From Elephas maximus indicus (lineage: Eukaryota > Chordata > Mammalia > Proboscidea > Elephantidae), in the NCBI RefSeq assembly GCF_024166365.1, contig NC_064820.1, positions 64,891,501 to 64,955,500 on the forward strand: a stretch of 64,000 nucleotides of DNA, read 5' to 3'. A program made the translations under genes and the position numbers. The notes under the pieces are model-generated. The model worked only from the letters and a program-made list of their open reading frames with translations, searched no databases and was not told where the DNA came from. Positions 1 through 10,112 of the stretch are shown in pieces. Within the stretch, counting starts at the first letter, position 1. Each line of letters opens with the position of its first letter.

Positions 1-229
1 TCTTTTCCTTATTTTCATGATTTTGAGCATCAAAATTTTTAATTTGAGGTGTGATATAATAAGAGAGTTTTTGGTATTTTGAAGCACAAGCTAGCCTTCT
101 CTTTCTTTCAATTTCTGTTTTCCCCTAGGAATACTTTTATATCTATATTTTGGTATGACAAATCATTATCAAATTATTTAACAACTTATATCATTTCTAA
201 TAAACATATAATTAAACTAAAACACAAGA
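1..229. other. Unassigned AT-rich sequence
   Basis: No gene, splice pattern or repeat that I recognise. Open frames are short and unremarkable. Confidence 0.5.
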
Positions 230-603
230 GGAGGAACTGGCAAAAATTTTTGTAAAGGGCCAGATACAATCTGTCTCAATTCCTCAACTCTGTGGTTAAA
301 AAAGAACCAAAGCCATTGCAGTTGAGTCAATTCCAACTCATAGCAACCCTATAGGACAGAGTAGAACTGCTCCATAGAGTTTCCAAGGATCACCTGGTGG
401 ATTCACACTGCCCAGCTTTCGGTTAGCAGCCGTAGCTCTCAACTACTACACCACCAGGGTTTCCCAGCTCTGCCATAGTAACACTTAAACAGTCATGGAC
501 AATATGTAAATAAATAGGTATGGCTGTGTTCCAGTATAACTTATTTCCAAAAAGGCAGCTGGCTGGATTTGTTCCATTGGCAGTAGTTTGCCAACACCTC
601 CCC
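230..603 (+). mobile_element. Old hAT-type MER element, split by an AfroSINE
   Basis: The pieces 230-297 and 465-603 read together as one old DNA-transposon fossil of the mammal-wide class containing TGTAAAGGGCCAGATA, later GGCTGTGTTCCAGTA, and ending in AGTTTGCCAAC. A second copy of the same family lies at 17218-17432 and serves as an internal comparison. The family name is not assigned; a hAT-Charlie type origin is inferred. Confidence 0.6.
298..464 (-). mobile_element. AfroSINE (short type), nested in the MER element
   Basis: In antisense it starts with the RTE-like tail (CATTGCAGTTGAGTCAATTC) and ends with the complement of the tRNA-derived head (CACCAGGGTTTCC). The host MER reads CAACTCTG before it and CAGCTCTG after it, a likely target-site duplication with one difference. 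It is transcribed by pol III if at all; both internal promoter boxes are decayed. Confidence 0.85.
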
Positions 604-625
604 AAGTGCTGCTGTATTGTATGAT

Positions 626-788
626 ACCCAAACCAAATCTATTGCCATCGAGTCAATTCTGACTCATAGCAACCCTTTAGGACCCAGTAGAACTGCCCAA
701 AAGTGTTTCCAAGCAGCATCTGGTGGATTCGAACTGCCAACCTTTGGTTAGCAGCCAAGCTCTTAACCACTGTGCCACCAGGGCTCCG
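626..788 (-). mobile_element. AfroSINE (short type)
   Basis: Antisense copy: tail (CCATCGAGTCAATTCTGACT) at the left, head (GTGCCACCAGGGCTCC) at the right. Full length for the short class, about 160 bp. Confidence 0.85.
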
Positions 789-830
789 TACACTGTAGAG
801 TTACAAAATTACCAATATTCTTTACTCTTA

Positions 831-873
831 CACATGGGGTTGCTATGAGTTGGAATCAACCGAACAGCAACAG
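831..873 (+). repeat. Short AfroSINE/RTE 3'-tail fragment
   Basis: Only the shared 3' tail is present: CATGGGGTTGCTATGAGTTG followed by GAATCAACCGAACAGCAACA. A heavily 5'-truncated insertion or a remnant; it cannot be assigned to SINE or RTE from the tail alone. Confidence 0.65.
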
Positions 874-1222
874 GTATACTCTTATAACTACTTTTATACA
901 GCATATATTGAGTTAATGATGAATATTAGGAATTTTGTCACTTGAACACTTTCTTCTTCAAGCTGTTTTACTGTATTGCTGGTAATATTGTGTGCCATTT
1001 CATCTGGAACCAAGTTGCATCTGATATGCTCAAGCCATGATCCAATACGCTCGGAAGCATAAAACATATGACTTCACACATACACTGTTTGTAGTATGGC
1101 AACAAGTTTTGACCATACACAGAAATTCTGTTAGATTCTATTTTGTATATTTCTCATCAAAAAGGAAAAAAAAAAAAAAAGTATGGTGGTTTTGTAATTT
1201 ATATGAGGCATTATTAAATACA
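874..1222. other. Unassigned sequence
   Basis: AT-rich, with an A-run near 1168-1181. No gene or repeat recognised. Confidence 0.4.
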
Positions 1223-1550
1223 CTTATTCCTTACTTATTGACTGTTTTGTTATCCGACATTTCTACTATCCAACTATTTTGGACATTAACAACATACCTC
1301 TCGTGGTAATGAACACCAATGTGCAAGGTGAAAGTAATGCTGGATGTGATGCTTAAGGTGTCAGCTTGACTGGGTCATGATTCGAAGCAGTTTGGCAGTA
1401 TGTAATGATGTAACTTGGCAGCTATGTAATGATGTAGTCATTCTCCATTTTGTGATCTGATGTGGTCATCCTCCATTTTTGCATAAAGTCAATTTTCGCA
1501 TAACGAGCTGGTCTTTGGAAACTAACCATGTTGATAAGCAAGCAGTAGGT
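1223..1550 (+). mobile_element. Tigger-like nonautonomous DNA transposon, copy 1
   Basis: Aligns by eye along its length with 45041-45410 (shared ATCCGACATTTC/ATCTGACATTTT, CATCCTCCATTTT, AACCTGGT/GAGCTGGT, CATGTTGATAAG). The ends are weak inverted repeats (CTTACTTATTGAC versus the complement CTTGCTTATCAAC). Inside are two 23-24 bp tandem units, 1393-1415 and 1416-1439, built around ATGTAATGATGTA. The second copy cleanly interrupts a MIR, which shows that the family is mobile. Assignment to the pogo/Tigger group is inference from end similarity. Confidence 0.5.
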
Positions 1551-1847
1551 GTATGTTGCTGATAGGGGAGAACTTCTATTTTGACTAGACATCAATGAAA
1601 ACAATCTTACAAGTCTGGAAATTGGTATTGTTTTCCCGAGACTTACTCCTGGTTCTCTACATTTCAAACCTTGTTTCTCCTCCCCTATACACATGCTTCT
1701 GGTGCTAGATTCTACATGACACTTTCATGTTATGATATAAACTCTGGCCCTGTCCCTTCCTATTACTCAGCTGTGTGGATTGACACAGTGGGTAGTAGGA
1801 ATGTTACCAAAAGTCATCCCAACACCAGCACACCTAGCAATAATTCA

Positions 1848-2350
1848 AGTATTAGTATTAGTTTTCTACCAATGCTGTAACAAATTACCACCAATTTGGT
1901 GAATTAAAACAACACACCTTTATTCTTAAAGTTACAGCAGTCAGAAGACTGAAAGCAATTTCAAAATCAAGGTGTCAGAAAGGCCCACTTCCTCCTGAGG
2001 CTGTAGGGGAGAATCTGCTTCCTTGCCTTTTCCAACTTCTAGAGCTGCATTTGTTGCATTCATTGGCTCCTGGGTCCTTCCTCTGTCTTTGAAGTCAGAA
2101 GGTAGCAATTTGTTCACTGGTCACTTTGCCTTCTTTTTCTGTGTAAAATCTCTTTCATCCTCCTTTTGATCTGGAAGTTTGTAATTGCATTTAAGTACCA
2201 CCTAGATAATCCAGGATAATCTCCTCAACTCAAGATCCTTAATTTATTCCCATCTGCAAAGTTTCTTTTGCCATATAAGGTAATATTCACAAATTCTAAG
2301 GATTAGCACCTACATATATTGGGGGGGCCACTATGCAGTCTCTTACACAA
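1848..2350 (-). mobile_element. MaLR (MLT1-like) solo LTR, antisense
   Basis: Carries the typical antisense MaLR signature: TTAGTTTTCTACCAATGCTG, ACAAATTACCACCAATTTGG, AATTAAAACAACA, then AATCAAGGTGTCAGAAAGG, GATAATCCAGGATAATCTCC and CATCTGCAAAGTTTC near the far end. It is an old non-coding LTR; no internal retroviral region is attached. Confidence 0.75.
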
Positions 2351-2705
2351 TCTAAGTTATATAATCACTTATATGTCTCACATGTAACCCAAACTAAATA
2401 TATTTTCAACTCAACCTCCCATCAGCTGGATTCCAAAAATGCCTACAACCACTTCACCACCATCTGATCCAAGGGGAAATATGACTGAGAAGTCAGAGTA
2501 GAAAGAGCACGGCCTTAACTCATTGCAGTTAAAATATATTGCTTTTGTAAATTTTACAAAATCTAACATGTTAGTTACATTAATTCACTGAATTCTCACC
2601 ACTCTATTAGATTTTATAAAATAAGGACCTCAGGTTCAAGGACATCACCAGGGTCCTTGGCAAGATCTTAAAAGGTAACCATGCAAAAAGTAAAGGACTT
2701 TCCAA
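2351..2705. other. Unassigned sequence
   Basis: No gene or clear repeat. It forms the left target flank of the RTE insertion that follows. Confidence 0.4.
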
Positions 2706-2718
2706 CCTAAGCTTCATT

Positions 2719-3640
2719 GTTATTGTTGTTGTTAGGTGCCACCAAGTCAGTTCGAGTCATAGCAACCTTATATACAATAAAACAAAACACTGCCCAGTCC
2801 TGAGTCATGCTCACAATCGTTGTTATGCTTCAGCCTATTGTTACAGCCACTGTGTCATTCCATCTCATTGAGGGTCTTCCTCTCTTTCTCTGACCCTCTG
2901 CTTTGCCAAGCATGATGTCCTCCTCCAAGGACTGATCCCTCCTGATAACATGTCCAAAGTATTCGAGACATAGTCTTTCCATCCTTGGTTCTAAAAAGCA
3001 TTCTGGCTATATTTCTTCCAAGACAGACTTGTTCATTCTTTTTGCAGTCCATAGTATATTCAATATTCTTCACCAACACCATAATTTAAAAGAATTAATC
3101 CTTTTTCCATCTTCCTTATTCATTGTCCAGCTTTCTCATACATATGAGGAGATTGAAAACACCATGGCTTGAGTCAGGCACACCTTAGTCTTCAAGGCGA
3201 TATCTTTGCCTTTCAACACTTTAAAGAAGTCTTTTGCAGCAGATTTGCCCAATGCAATGCGTTTTTTGATTTCTTGACTGCTGCTTCCAAGGCTGTTGGT
3301 TGTGGATCCAAGTAAAATAAAATCCTTGACAAACTGTCTAGCTGTGAGGATTTTTTTTTGTTTTCTTTATGTCGAGGTGTAATCCATACTGAAAGCTGTT
3401 GTCTTTGATCTTCATCAATAAGTGCTTCGAGTGAGCTTCACTTTCAGCAATCCATATAACACAGGTTGTTAGTGAGTCTTCCTCCAATCCTGATGCCGCG
3501 TTCTTCTTCATATAGCCCAGCTTCTCAGATTATTTGCTTGGATTGAATTGTCCTATAGGGTTGCTATGAGTCAGAATTGACTCGACGACAATGGGTTTTT
3601 TTATAGATATTGAATAAGTATGGCGAAAGGATACAACCCT
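2719..3640 (-). mobile_element. RTE (BovB-like) LINE, 5'-truncated, with 13-bp target duplication
   Basis: Antisense RTE 3' portion. The element's 3' terminus is at 2719 (GTTGTTAGGTGCCACCAAG), and it covers the C-terminal part of the reverse-transcriptase ORF2. The flanks are an exact 13-bp direct repeat, CCTAAGCTTCATT, at 2706-2718 and 3638-3650, a textbook target-site duplication. The frame is broken by stops and indels, and the YADD-equivalent region near 3450 is out of frame, so the copy is dead. A 55-bp SINE tail lies inside it (3549-3603). Confidence 0.88.
3549..3603 (+). mobile_element. AfroSINE 3'-tail fragment nested in RTE
   Basis: Reads CCTATAGGGTTGCTATGAGT then CAGAATTGACTCGACGACAA and a T-rich tail. 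The flanks GATTGAAT (3541-3548) and GATATTGAAT (3605-3614) look like a degraded target duplication, so this is an extreme 5'-truncated SINE insertion. Confidence 0.7.
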
Positions 3641-3839
3641 AAGCTTCATTAGTTTCAGGTAAATCCACCTCCAACCCATTACGTTACCTCTCCCACGGTT
3701 TTGTCAATTTAAGCCTTATATCTAAGTGTGAAATAAAAAACAATTTCTGTTAACATGATGATGGGGGTAGAGTTATTTTGAGAGAGCCTTGCCAAGAAGA
3801 TGGGAGAGGAGGGAATGGAATTTCCTAGATCAGTTTCCC

Positions 3840-3945
3840 AGTGGTTCTCAACCCTGCAGTACATTAGAATCACCTGGAAAATTTTTTTCAAAATGGCAAT
3901 TAAATGTTTTGGATGAAGCCTGATATATTTTTAAAATGATGGGAA
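3840..3945 (+). mobile_element. MER5A-like hAT fragment
   Basis: Begins GTGGTTCTCAACCCTGCAGT and continues AGAATCACCTGGAAAATTTT, the left part of the mammal-wide MER5A-type element. Its right end is missing. Confidence 0.6.
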
Positions 3946-4077
3946 ATAGGTTGCTCTACTAAACACTTTTCCCAAAATATTTAAGTGAGTGAAGTTGCAC
4001 AAACCAGACAAGCCATATAGTTAGTGGTACTAAGACAGATTTTAGCCCTGTCATGACTATAATATCTCTTCTAGCTC

Positions 4078-6175
4078 TTGGGAAGATTCTTGTTCTGTTC
4101 AAACAACTGTCTGTTGGTCTAGGTACAAGTTCTGCATGAGCACAGGTAAGTGTTCGGAAATTCCCATTCTTTGCAATGTTATCCATAATTTGTTACAGCC
4201 CACACGTCAAATGCTTCTGTATAGTCAATAAAACACAGGTAAACATATTTCTGGTATTCTCTACTTTCAGCCAAGATCCACCTGACATCAGCAATGTTAT
4301 CCCTCTTTCCATGTCCTCTTCTGAAACTGGCTTAAATTTCTGGCTGTTTCCCTATTGATGTACTGCTGCAACCATTTTTGAATTATCTTCAGCAAAAACT
4401 TTACTTGCATGTGGTATTAATGATATTGTTTGACAATATCCACATTCAGTTAGATCACCTTTCTGTGGAATGGGCACAAATATGGATCTCCTCCAAATTT
4501 CTTGGCATAGATGAGTGAGCATCTCCAGCACTACATCTGTTTGCTGAAACATCTCAGTTGGTATTCTGTCAATTCCTGGAGCCTTATTCATCAATGCTTT
4601 CAGCCAGCTTGGACTTCTTCCTTCAGTACCACTGGTTCTTGTTCATATGCTGCTACCTCCTGAAACAGTTGAACATAGACCAATTCTTTTTGGTACAGTG
4701 ACTCTCCTTCCATCTTATTTTGATGCTTCCTGTGTTGTTCAAAATCTTGCCCATAGAATCCTCCAATATTGCCACTCAAGGCTTGATTTTTTTTTTTTAG
4801 TTCTTTTAACTTGAGAAATGTCAAATGTGTTCTGCCCTTTTGGTTTTCTAACTCCAGGTCTTCACACATGTCATTATAATACTTTGTCTTCTCAAGCCGC
4901 CATTTAAAATCTTCTGTTCAGCTCTTTTATTTCATCATATCTTCCACTCACTTTAGCTGAAGTACATTCAAGGGCAAGTGTCAGAGTCTCTTCTGACATC
5001 CATTTTGGCCTTTTCTTTCTTTCCTGACTTTTTAATGACCTTTTGCTTCCTTCATGTATGATGTTCTTAATGTCATCCCACAACTCATCTGGTCATTGGT
5101 CGTTAATGTTCAGTGCATCAAATATAGTCTTGAGATGGTCTCTAAATTCAGGTGAGATATACTCCAGGTCGTATTTTGGATCTCATGGACTTGTGTAATT
5201 TTCTTTACCTTCAACTTGCATATGAGCAATTGACGGTCTGTTCCACAATAGGCCTCTGGCCTTGTTCTGACTGATAATATTGAGCTTCTGTATTGTCTCT
5301 TTCCGGATGCAGTCAATTTGATTCCTGTGTATTCCATCTGGCAAGGTCCACAGTGTACAGCTGGGATTTGTGTTGTTGAAAAAAGGTATTTGTAATGAAG
5401 AAGTCCTTAGTCTTGCAAAATTCTATCATGTGATGTCTGGTATCATTTCCCAACTACTGATCCTTCTTCTTTATTTCCAACTTTCACATTCCAGTCACCA
5501 GTAATTATCAATGCATCTTGATGCACGTTTGATAGATCCATTTCAGACTGCAGAAGTTGGTAAAAATCTTCAGTTTCTTCCTCTTTGGCATTAATCGTTG
5601 GCACATAAATTTGAATAATATTCATATTAACTTATAGGCATATGGGTATTATCCTATTACTGACAGCATTGTACTTCAGGATAGACCTTGAAATGTTCTT
5701 TTTGGCGAAAAATGTGATGCCATTCCTCTTCAACTTGTCATTCTCAGCATAGTAGACTACATAGACTGGCCAATACCAGTCCATTTCAGCTCATTAATGT
5801 CTAGGATATTGATCTTTATGCATTCCATTTCATTTTCTGAGGATTTCCAATTTTCCTAGATTCATACTTTGTCCATTCCACAGTCTGATTATTAATGGTT
5901 GTTTGCAGCTGTTTCGTCTCACTTGAGTCATGCTGCTTCAGCAAATGGAGTCCCCAAAAGCTTGACCCCATCCACATCATTAAGGCTGATGCTACTTTGA
6001 GGAGCCAGATATTCCCCACTCGTGTTATGAGTGCCTTCCAGGTCTTCCTCCTAGTCTGTCTTAGTCGAAAGCTCTGCTGAAACCTTCCACCATTGGTGAC
6101 CTTGCTAGTATTTGAAATACCAGTGGCATAGCTTCCAGCACAGCAACACACAAGCCACCACAGTACAACAAATTG
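4078..6175 (-). mobile_element. RTE LINE, 5' two-thirds, antisense
   Basis: Antisense copy carrying the APE-type endonuclease and the first part of the reverse transcriptase, up to the element's 5' end near 6175. Reading from the minus strand, the endonuclease shows IQIYVPT and the catalytic-loop motif GDWNVKVGN (about 5443-5625). The RT has motif A as LCFIDYTEAFD near 4215-4245, followed by a frameshift. The 3' third, including the 3' UTR, is absent, which is unusual for a LINE and implies deletion or an unusual integration. Many stops; non-functional. Confidence 0.85.
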
Positions 6176-6488
6176 ACAGACAACTGATAGTTATAGAGGG
6201 TAACATACCAAAAATACAAGTGAAGCCTACTTTTACAAGTGGATTTTCAACAGTAAAATTATTCTTGTTATTACAACATGTTTGCAAAGATTTATTTGAA
6301 ACCCACATCTTTTCTATTTTAAATAATACCCTCTCAATTATTTTTTATAAGAAAAAAATGGAATCATCAACTTTGCTAATGCAAAGTCATATTTCACTTT
6401 TATATTGAGTAAGAAACTATTAGATTGATACTTCATATTTTTTAAAAAGAAGTATTTTTGTTAAATAGCTTTCTCTATGTGGTTATTG
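6176..6488. other. Unassigned AT-rich sequence
   Basis: No gene or repeat recognised between the RTE 5' end and the next SINE. Confidence 0.4.
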
Positions 6489-6650
6489 GGGCCCTGGTGA
6501 CACAGTCGTTAAGAGCTTGGCTGCTAACCAAAAAGTTGGCAGTTCTAATTCACCAGCCACTCCTTAGAAACCCTATGGGGGCAGTTCTACTCTACCCTTT
6601 AGGGTCGCTATGAGTCGGAATTGACTCGATGGCACACAACAACAATAGCA
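6489..6650 (+). mobile_element. AfroSINE (short type)
   Basis: Sense copy: head GGCCCTGGTGACACAGTCGT, B-box-like AGTTCTAATTC, the common body (CCCTATGGGGGCAGTTCTAC), the RTE-like tail CTATGAGTCGGAATTGACTC, and a CAACAACAA terminus. Confidence 0.9.
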
Positions 6651-6929
6651 ATTAAGATCCTAAATGATAGAAACTGTATACACTTACCTGAAATTTTCCC
6701 CAAATCCATCACATAATACTCTGTACACTGTGATATTTAACAAATATGAATTCAATAATTCACTGCACTGGTTTCTCCACTTCTCTCTGGGAGTTTGACA
6801 TACCTGTTTGAGCATGAATCTGCGGGTAGCTTTGTAATACAGCGGATCTCAAAATGTGGTACCAGGAACAGCAGCATCAGCATCACCTGGGGGCTTGTTA
6901 GAAATTCTCGGGCCCTACCTTGTTGTTAG

Positions 6930-7128
6930 CAAGGAGCCCCGGTGTCACAGTGGTTAAGTGCTCGGTTGATGACTGAGAGGTCAGTGGTTCAAACCTACCA
7001 GCCGCTCCACAGGAGAAAGATGTGGCAGTCTGCTTCCATGAAGATTAAACCCTATGGGATGGTTCTACTCTCTTTCAGGGTCGCTATGAGTCTGAACTCG
7101 ACTTGACGGCAATGAGGTGGAAGCCTGT
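6930..7128 (+). mobile_element. AfroSINE (long type)
   Basis: Sense copy with head GAGCCCCGGTGTCACAGTGG and the extra central block GAGAAAGATGTGGCAGTCTG that marks the longer AfroSINE class. Its 3' tail runs into the tail of the opposed SINE that follows. Confidence 0.85.
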
Positions 7129-7234
7129 TGTTGTTAGGTTCCATCAAGTCAATTTTGACTATGAGTCTGAACTCGACTTGACGGCAATGAGGTGGAAGCC
7201 TGTTGTTGTTAGGTGCCATCAAGTCAATTTTGAC
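7085..7234 (+). repeat. 75-bp perfect-spacing tandem duplication across a SINE/SINE junction
   Basis: The sequence starting TATGAGTCTGAACTCGACTT at 7085 is repeated at 7160, exactly 75 bp away, and both units end AATTTTGAC. They differ only at a few bases (GTTCCATC versus GTGCCATC). The unit spans the tail of the plus SINE and the tail of the minus SINE. Confidence 0.9.
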
Positions 7235-7377
7235 TCGTAGCAGCCCCATTTGACAGAGTAGAACTGCCCTGTAGGGTTTACATGGCTGTAACCTTTACAG
7301 AAGCAGGTCGCCAGGCCTTTCTCTGGCAGAGCAGCTGGGTATGTTCCAAGCGCGAAGTGCTTAACTGTTCCTTGGCA
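7129..7377 (-). mobile_element. AfroSINE (long type), tail-to-tail with its neighbour
   Basis: Antisense copy: RTE-like tail (GTTGTTAGGTGCCATCAAGT), then the complement of the long-type central block (GAAGCAGGTCGCCAGGCCTT), then a decayed head ending near 7377. Confidence 0.8.
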
Positions 7378-7490
7378 CTACCCTAGACCTACTGAACCAG
7401 ACACTCTGGGGATGAGGCCCAGCAATCTGTGTTTTGACAAGCCCTCCAGGAGATTATGATACACACTGACACTTGAGAATCGCTGCTCTA

Positions 7491-9779
7491 AAATAAGTTA
7501 GTAAGGGCTTCAGAAACATCTTAAAATTTCATCGGCAGGGGTAGCATTAGGAAGCTCACAGAATTCTGAACATCCACAAGTGTTGGCAGCTTACACAGTT
7601 TGTAACAGCTCTGACTAAAGCAGGAGGCTAATTACCAAAGAAGAAGCTTTCACAGCTCCCATAGAAGTTCTACATCATAAAAATGGGCCATAAACAGCAT
7701 TTCCCTGCATACTGTAAGAAATTGTGAGAAATTTAATGAGCTTATAATACTTAAATATACTTGCCTGAACATTTGATCAGCTGCAGTTCAAACATTCACC
7801 AGAGTAGAATTGACCCCCCAAAAGATATTAACAGGAAAATAGATGTGAACAAGAAAATGCTGAACCACTATTTCGAGGACACCCAATTAGAAAAGGATTA
7901 GATAGGATGAAAATAAGATGCACCAGCACTTTATCACCAATTATCTTAAGGTGATAATGACTGTATTTACTCGCCTGTATTTCCCCCTACCTTATTGCTT
8001 CCTCAGTTTTGAGTAGAAAATGAAGAAAAATGTTTTTCCTGAGTTTACCTAAGCTGACAGTTTTTCAACCCTGTAACGATGGTCACAGTTGCCAGGAGAG
8101 GCTCCTTGGGAGTTTAGGAATTAAGTCTGTCAACAAAGTAGAGCAGAATACTTGCCTTCCCACATTTCTTTTTCTTGTTGTTTGCTTAGTTTTAAGTTAT
8201 GAAGCAGAATGTACTTCCTGCTTTCCAAATCAAACAAAAGATGTAGCTTAAGTTGAGGTAATGAGTTCTAAGTGGAGATCTACTGATGATTAGATGAGGG
8301 AAAAAAAAATGCGTGCTCATTTGATTCTTTCTCCCGCTTACCTGATTTTTCCCACCAACTTACATTGTGTACAAGTTATTGAAGTTCAGTTTTCTAAAGG
8401 TCAGGGTCCTATCCTCCCTGCTGGGGAGACAGTGAAGCAGTGAGCTGGTAGGTAGGAGCCATCTCAAGTCCCTCACCCTTATCATAGCATAGGTGCTAAC
8501 TCTGCACGTGAAAATTATATATATATATACACACACACACACTCTGAAATTTAATGTGTATATATAGATTTTTAACAATTATTCTGTATTCTACTTTTTT
8601 AATAACAAAAGTTAAAAGTTACACATACCAATTTTAATTAATAAAAGAATCCAAAGATGTATCTATAATATCAATAATGTTTAATGTCCATAAATTTGTA
8701 ATGGACATTTATGGGGGAAATCCTCCATTGGATAGATTTTGGTAGGAGATAGGGATTCACACATCTCCACCCACTGGCATGCACAAACACTCGTACCTGG
8801 GATTATTGCATCTGAAGGAAAGGATGTAAGACTCCATGACCAATTGGTATCAACGGGGTTAAGTGTCCAATGGTAGCCATGACAGAAGTGACATCCTAAA
8901 CCAGGTTGTTTTATGATGTGTCTCCCACTCTGTCCCCGACTGCCAAGATTTCTGCCAATTTCCTGAGCTCAGTTCTTTAGTCTTTGGTCTTCCAACCAGT
9001 TCTGTGAGCTTACTTCGGGTCCTTCTTTGAAATATTCTCAATAGCAGCAAATTTTCTTCCTCTGAGGGGCGATTTGAGTTTTGAACAGCCAAAAAGCACT
9101 TGAAAACAGGTGTTGATGCTAATTAATGCTATGGCTATGCATGTGTTATATGAGGCTATACATTTGTCACACACAAATGAGATGTGACTATAAGGTTTTG
9201 ACACTGGTTTTCCCGCCTGGAAAAGACAAAGAAAATATTGCCAAAAACATTTTGAACGACGGGAACATTGTGAGAATGAGTGCATAACTTCCTTATTCTC
9301 ACCCTTTAAAAGGACAGAATTGATTTGAATGTTTATTCATATATTTGTAATTAAAACCAGTCACTTTACTACCTAGGGTGCAGCTTATATGAGCTCAGGC
9401 AGAATAGGGCCTCACAGAAGCCCAAGGAATACTTTACAGTCAATTAAAAAATGTTAGGCTTACAGATCCATATTTAATTTCTTTAAACCTAGAATATACA
9501 ACTTTGTTTTGTTCTGCGAAAATTGCATTCTCTACATTTTGAATAGGAATAATGAAATAGATTTGTCCTAATAGTAATCTTACATAAATAAGTTATTTTA
9601 AAATAATATTTTTTCAGTTTTAATAGAAGAAAATACTTGAATTATTTTGTTTTTAAGTTGCTATGCACTTTTTGAGATATCTATACATTAGCAATTTTCT
9701 ACCATGTTGGAGATGCTGAACATAAATTTTAGTTCTATTCCATGAACTAACACTGTTGTATGATTTTTTTTTTTAATCA
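7491..9779. other. Unassigned, mostly single-copy-looking stretch
   Basis: No gene recognised. It contains a short (TA)n(CA)n microsatellite at 8517-8541 and a 9-bp perfect inverted repeat (AATGTCCAT ... ATGGACATT) at 8683-8709. A short A-to-T rich block precedes the RTE fragment at 9780. Confidence 0.4.
8517..8541. repeat. (TA)n/(CA)n microsatellite
   Basis: About 25 bp of TATATA followed by CACACA. Its antisense appears again as TGTGTATATATA at 8556-8567. Confidence 0.85.
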
Positions 9780-10112
9780 GCTTTGTTGTTGTTGTTGTTG
9801 TTAGGTGCCATCAAGTCAGTTCTGACCCACAGAGACCCAAAGCACAACAGACCAAAACACTGCCTGGTCCTGTGCCATCCTCATAATCTTGCTATGTTTG
9901 AGCCTGTTCTTGCAGCCATTGTGTCAATCTATCTCGTTGGGTTGTTATGGATTAAATTGTGTCCCCCCAAAATATGTGTCAACTTGGTTAGGTCATAATT
10001 CCCAGTATTATATGATTGCCATTTTGTCATCTGATATGATTTCCCTATGTGTTGTAAATCCTATCATCACGATATTAATGAGATGCATTTATATCGATGA
10101 GATCTACAAGAT

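Larger units (their letters stand above)
6840..7490 (+). mobile_element. MER5A-like hAT element, split by two SINEs
   Basis: The left part 6840-6917 (CAGCATCACCTGGGGGCTTG) and the right part 7378-7490 (ACTGAACCAGACACTCTGGG through CTTGAGAATCGCTGCTCT) rejoin into one MER5A-like element. The two opposed AfroSINEs between them post-date it. Confidence 0.75.

Noticed and set aside
1393-1439. Tandem 24-bp units as a CRISPR-like array
   Set aside because: The units are directly adjacent without unique spacers, the same units occur inside a second transposon copy, and the genome is mammalian.
8683-8709. 9-bp perfect inverted repeat as a regulatory hairpin
   Set aside because: Short, AT-rich and without a neighbouring gene; expected by chance in 64 kb.
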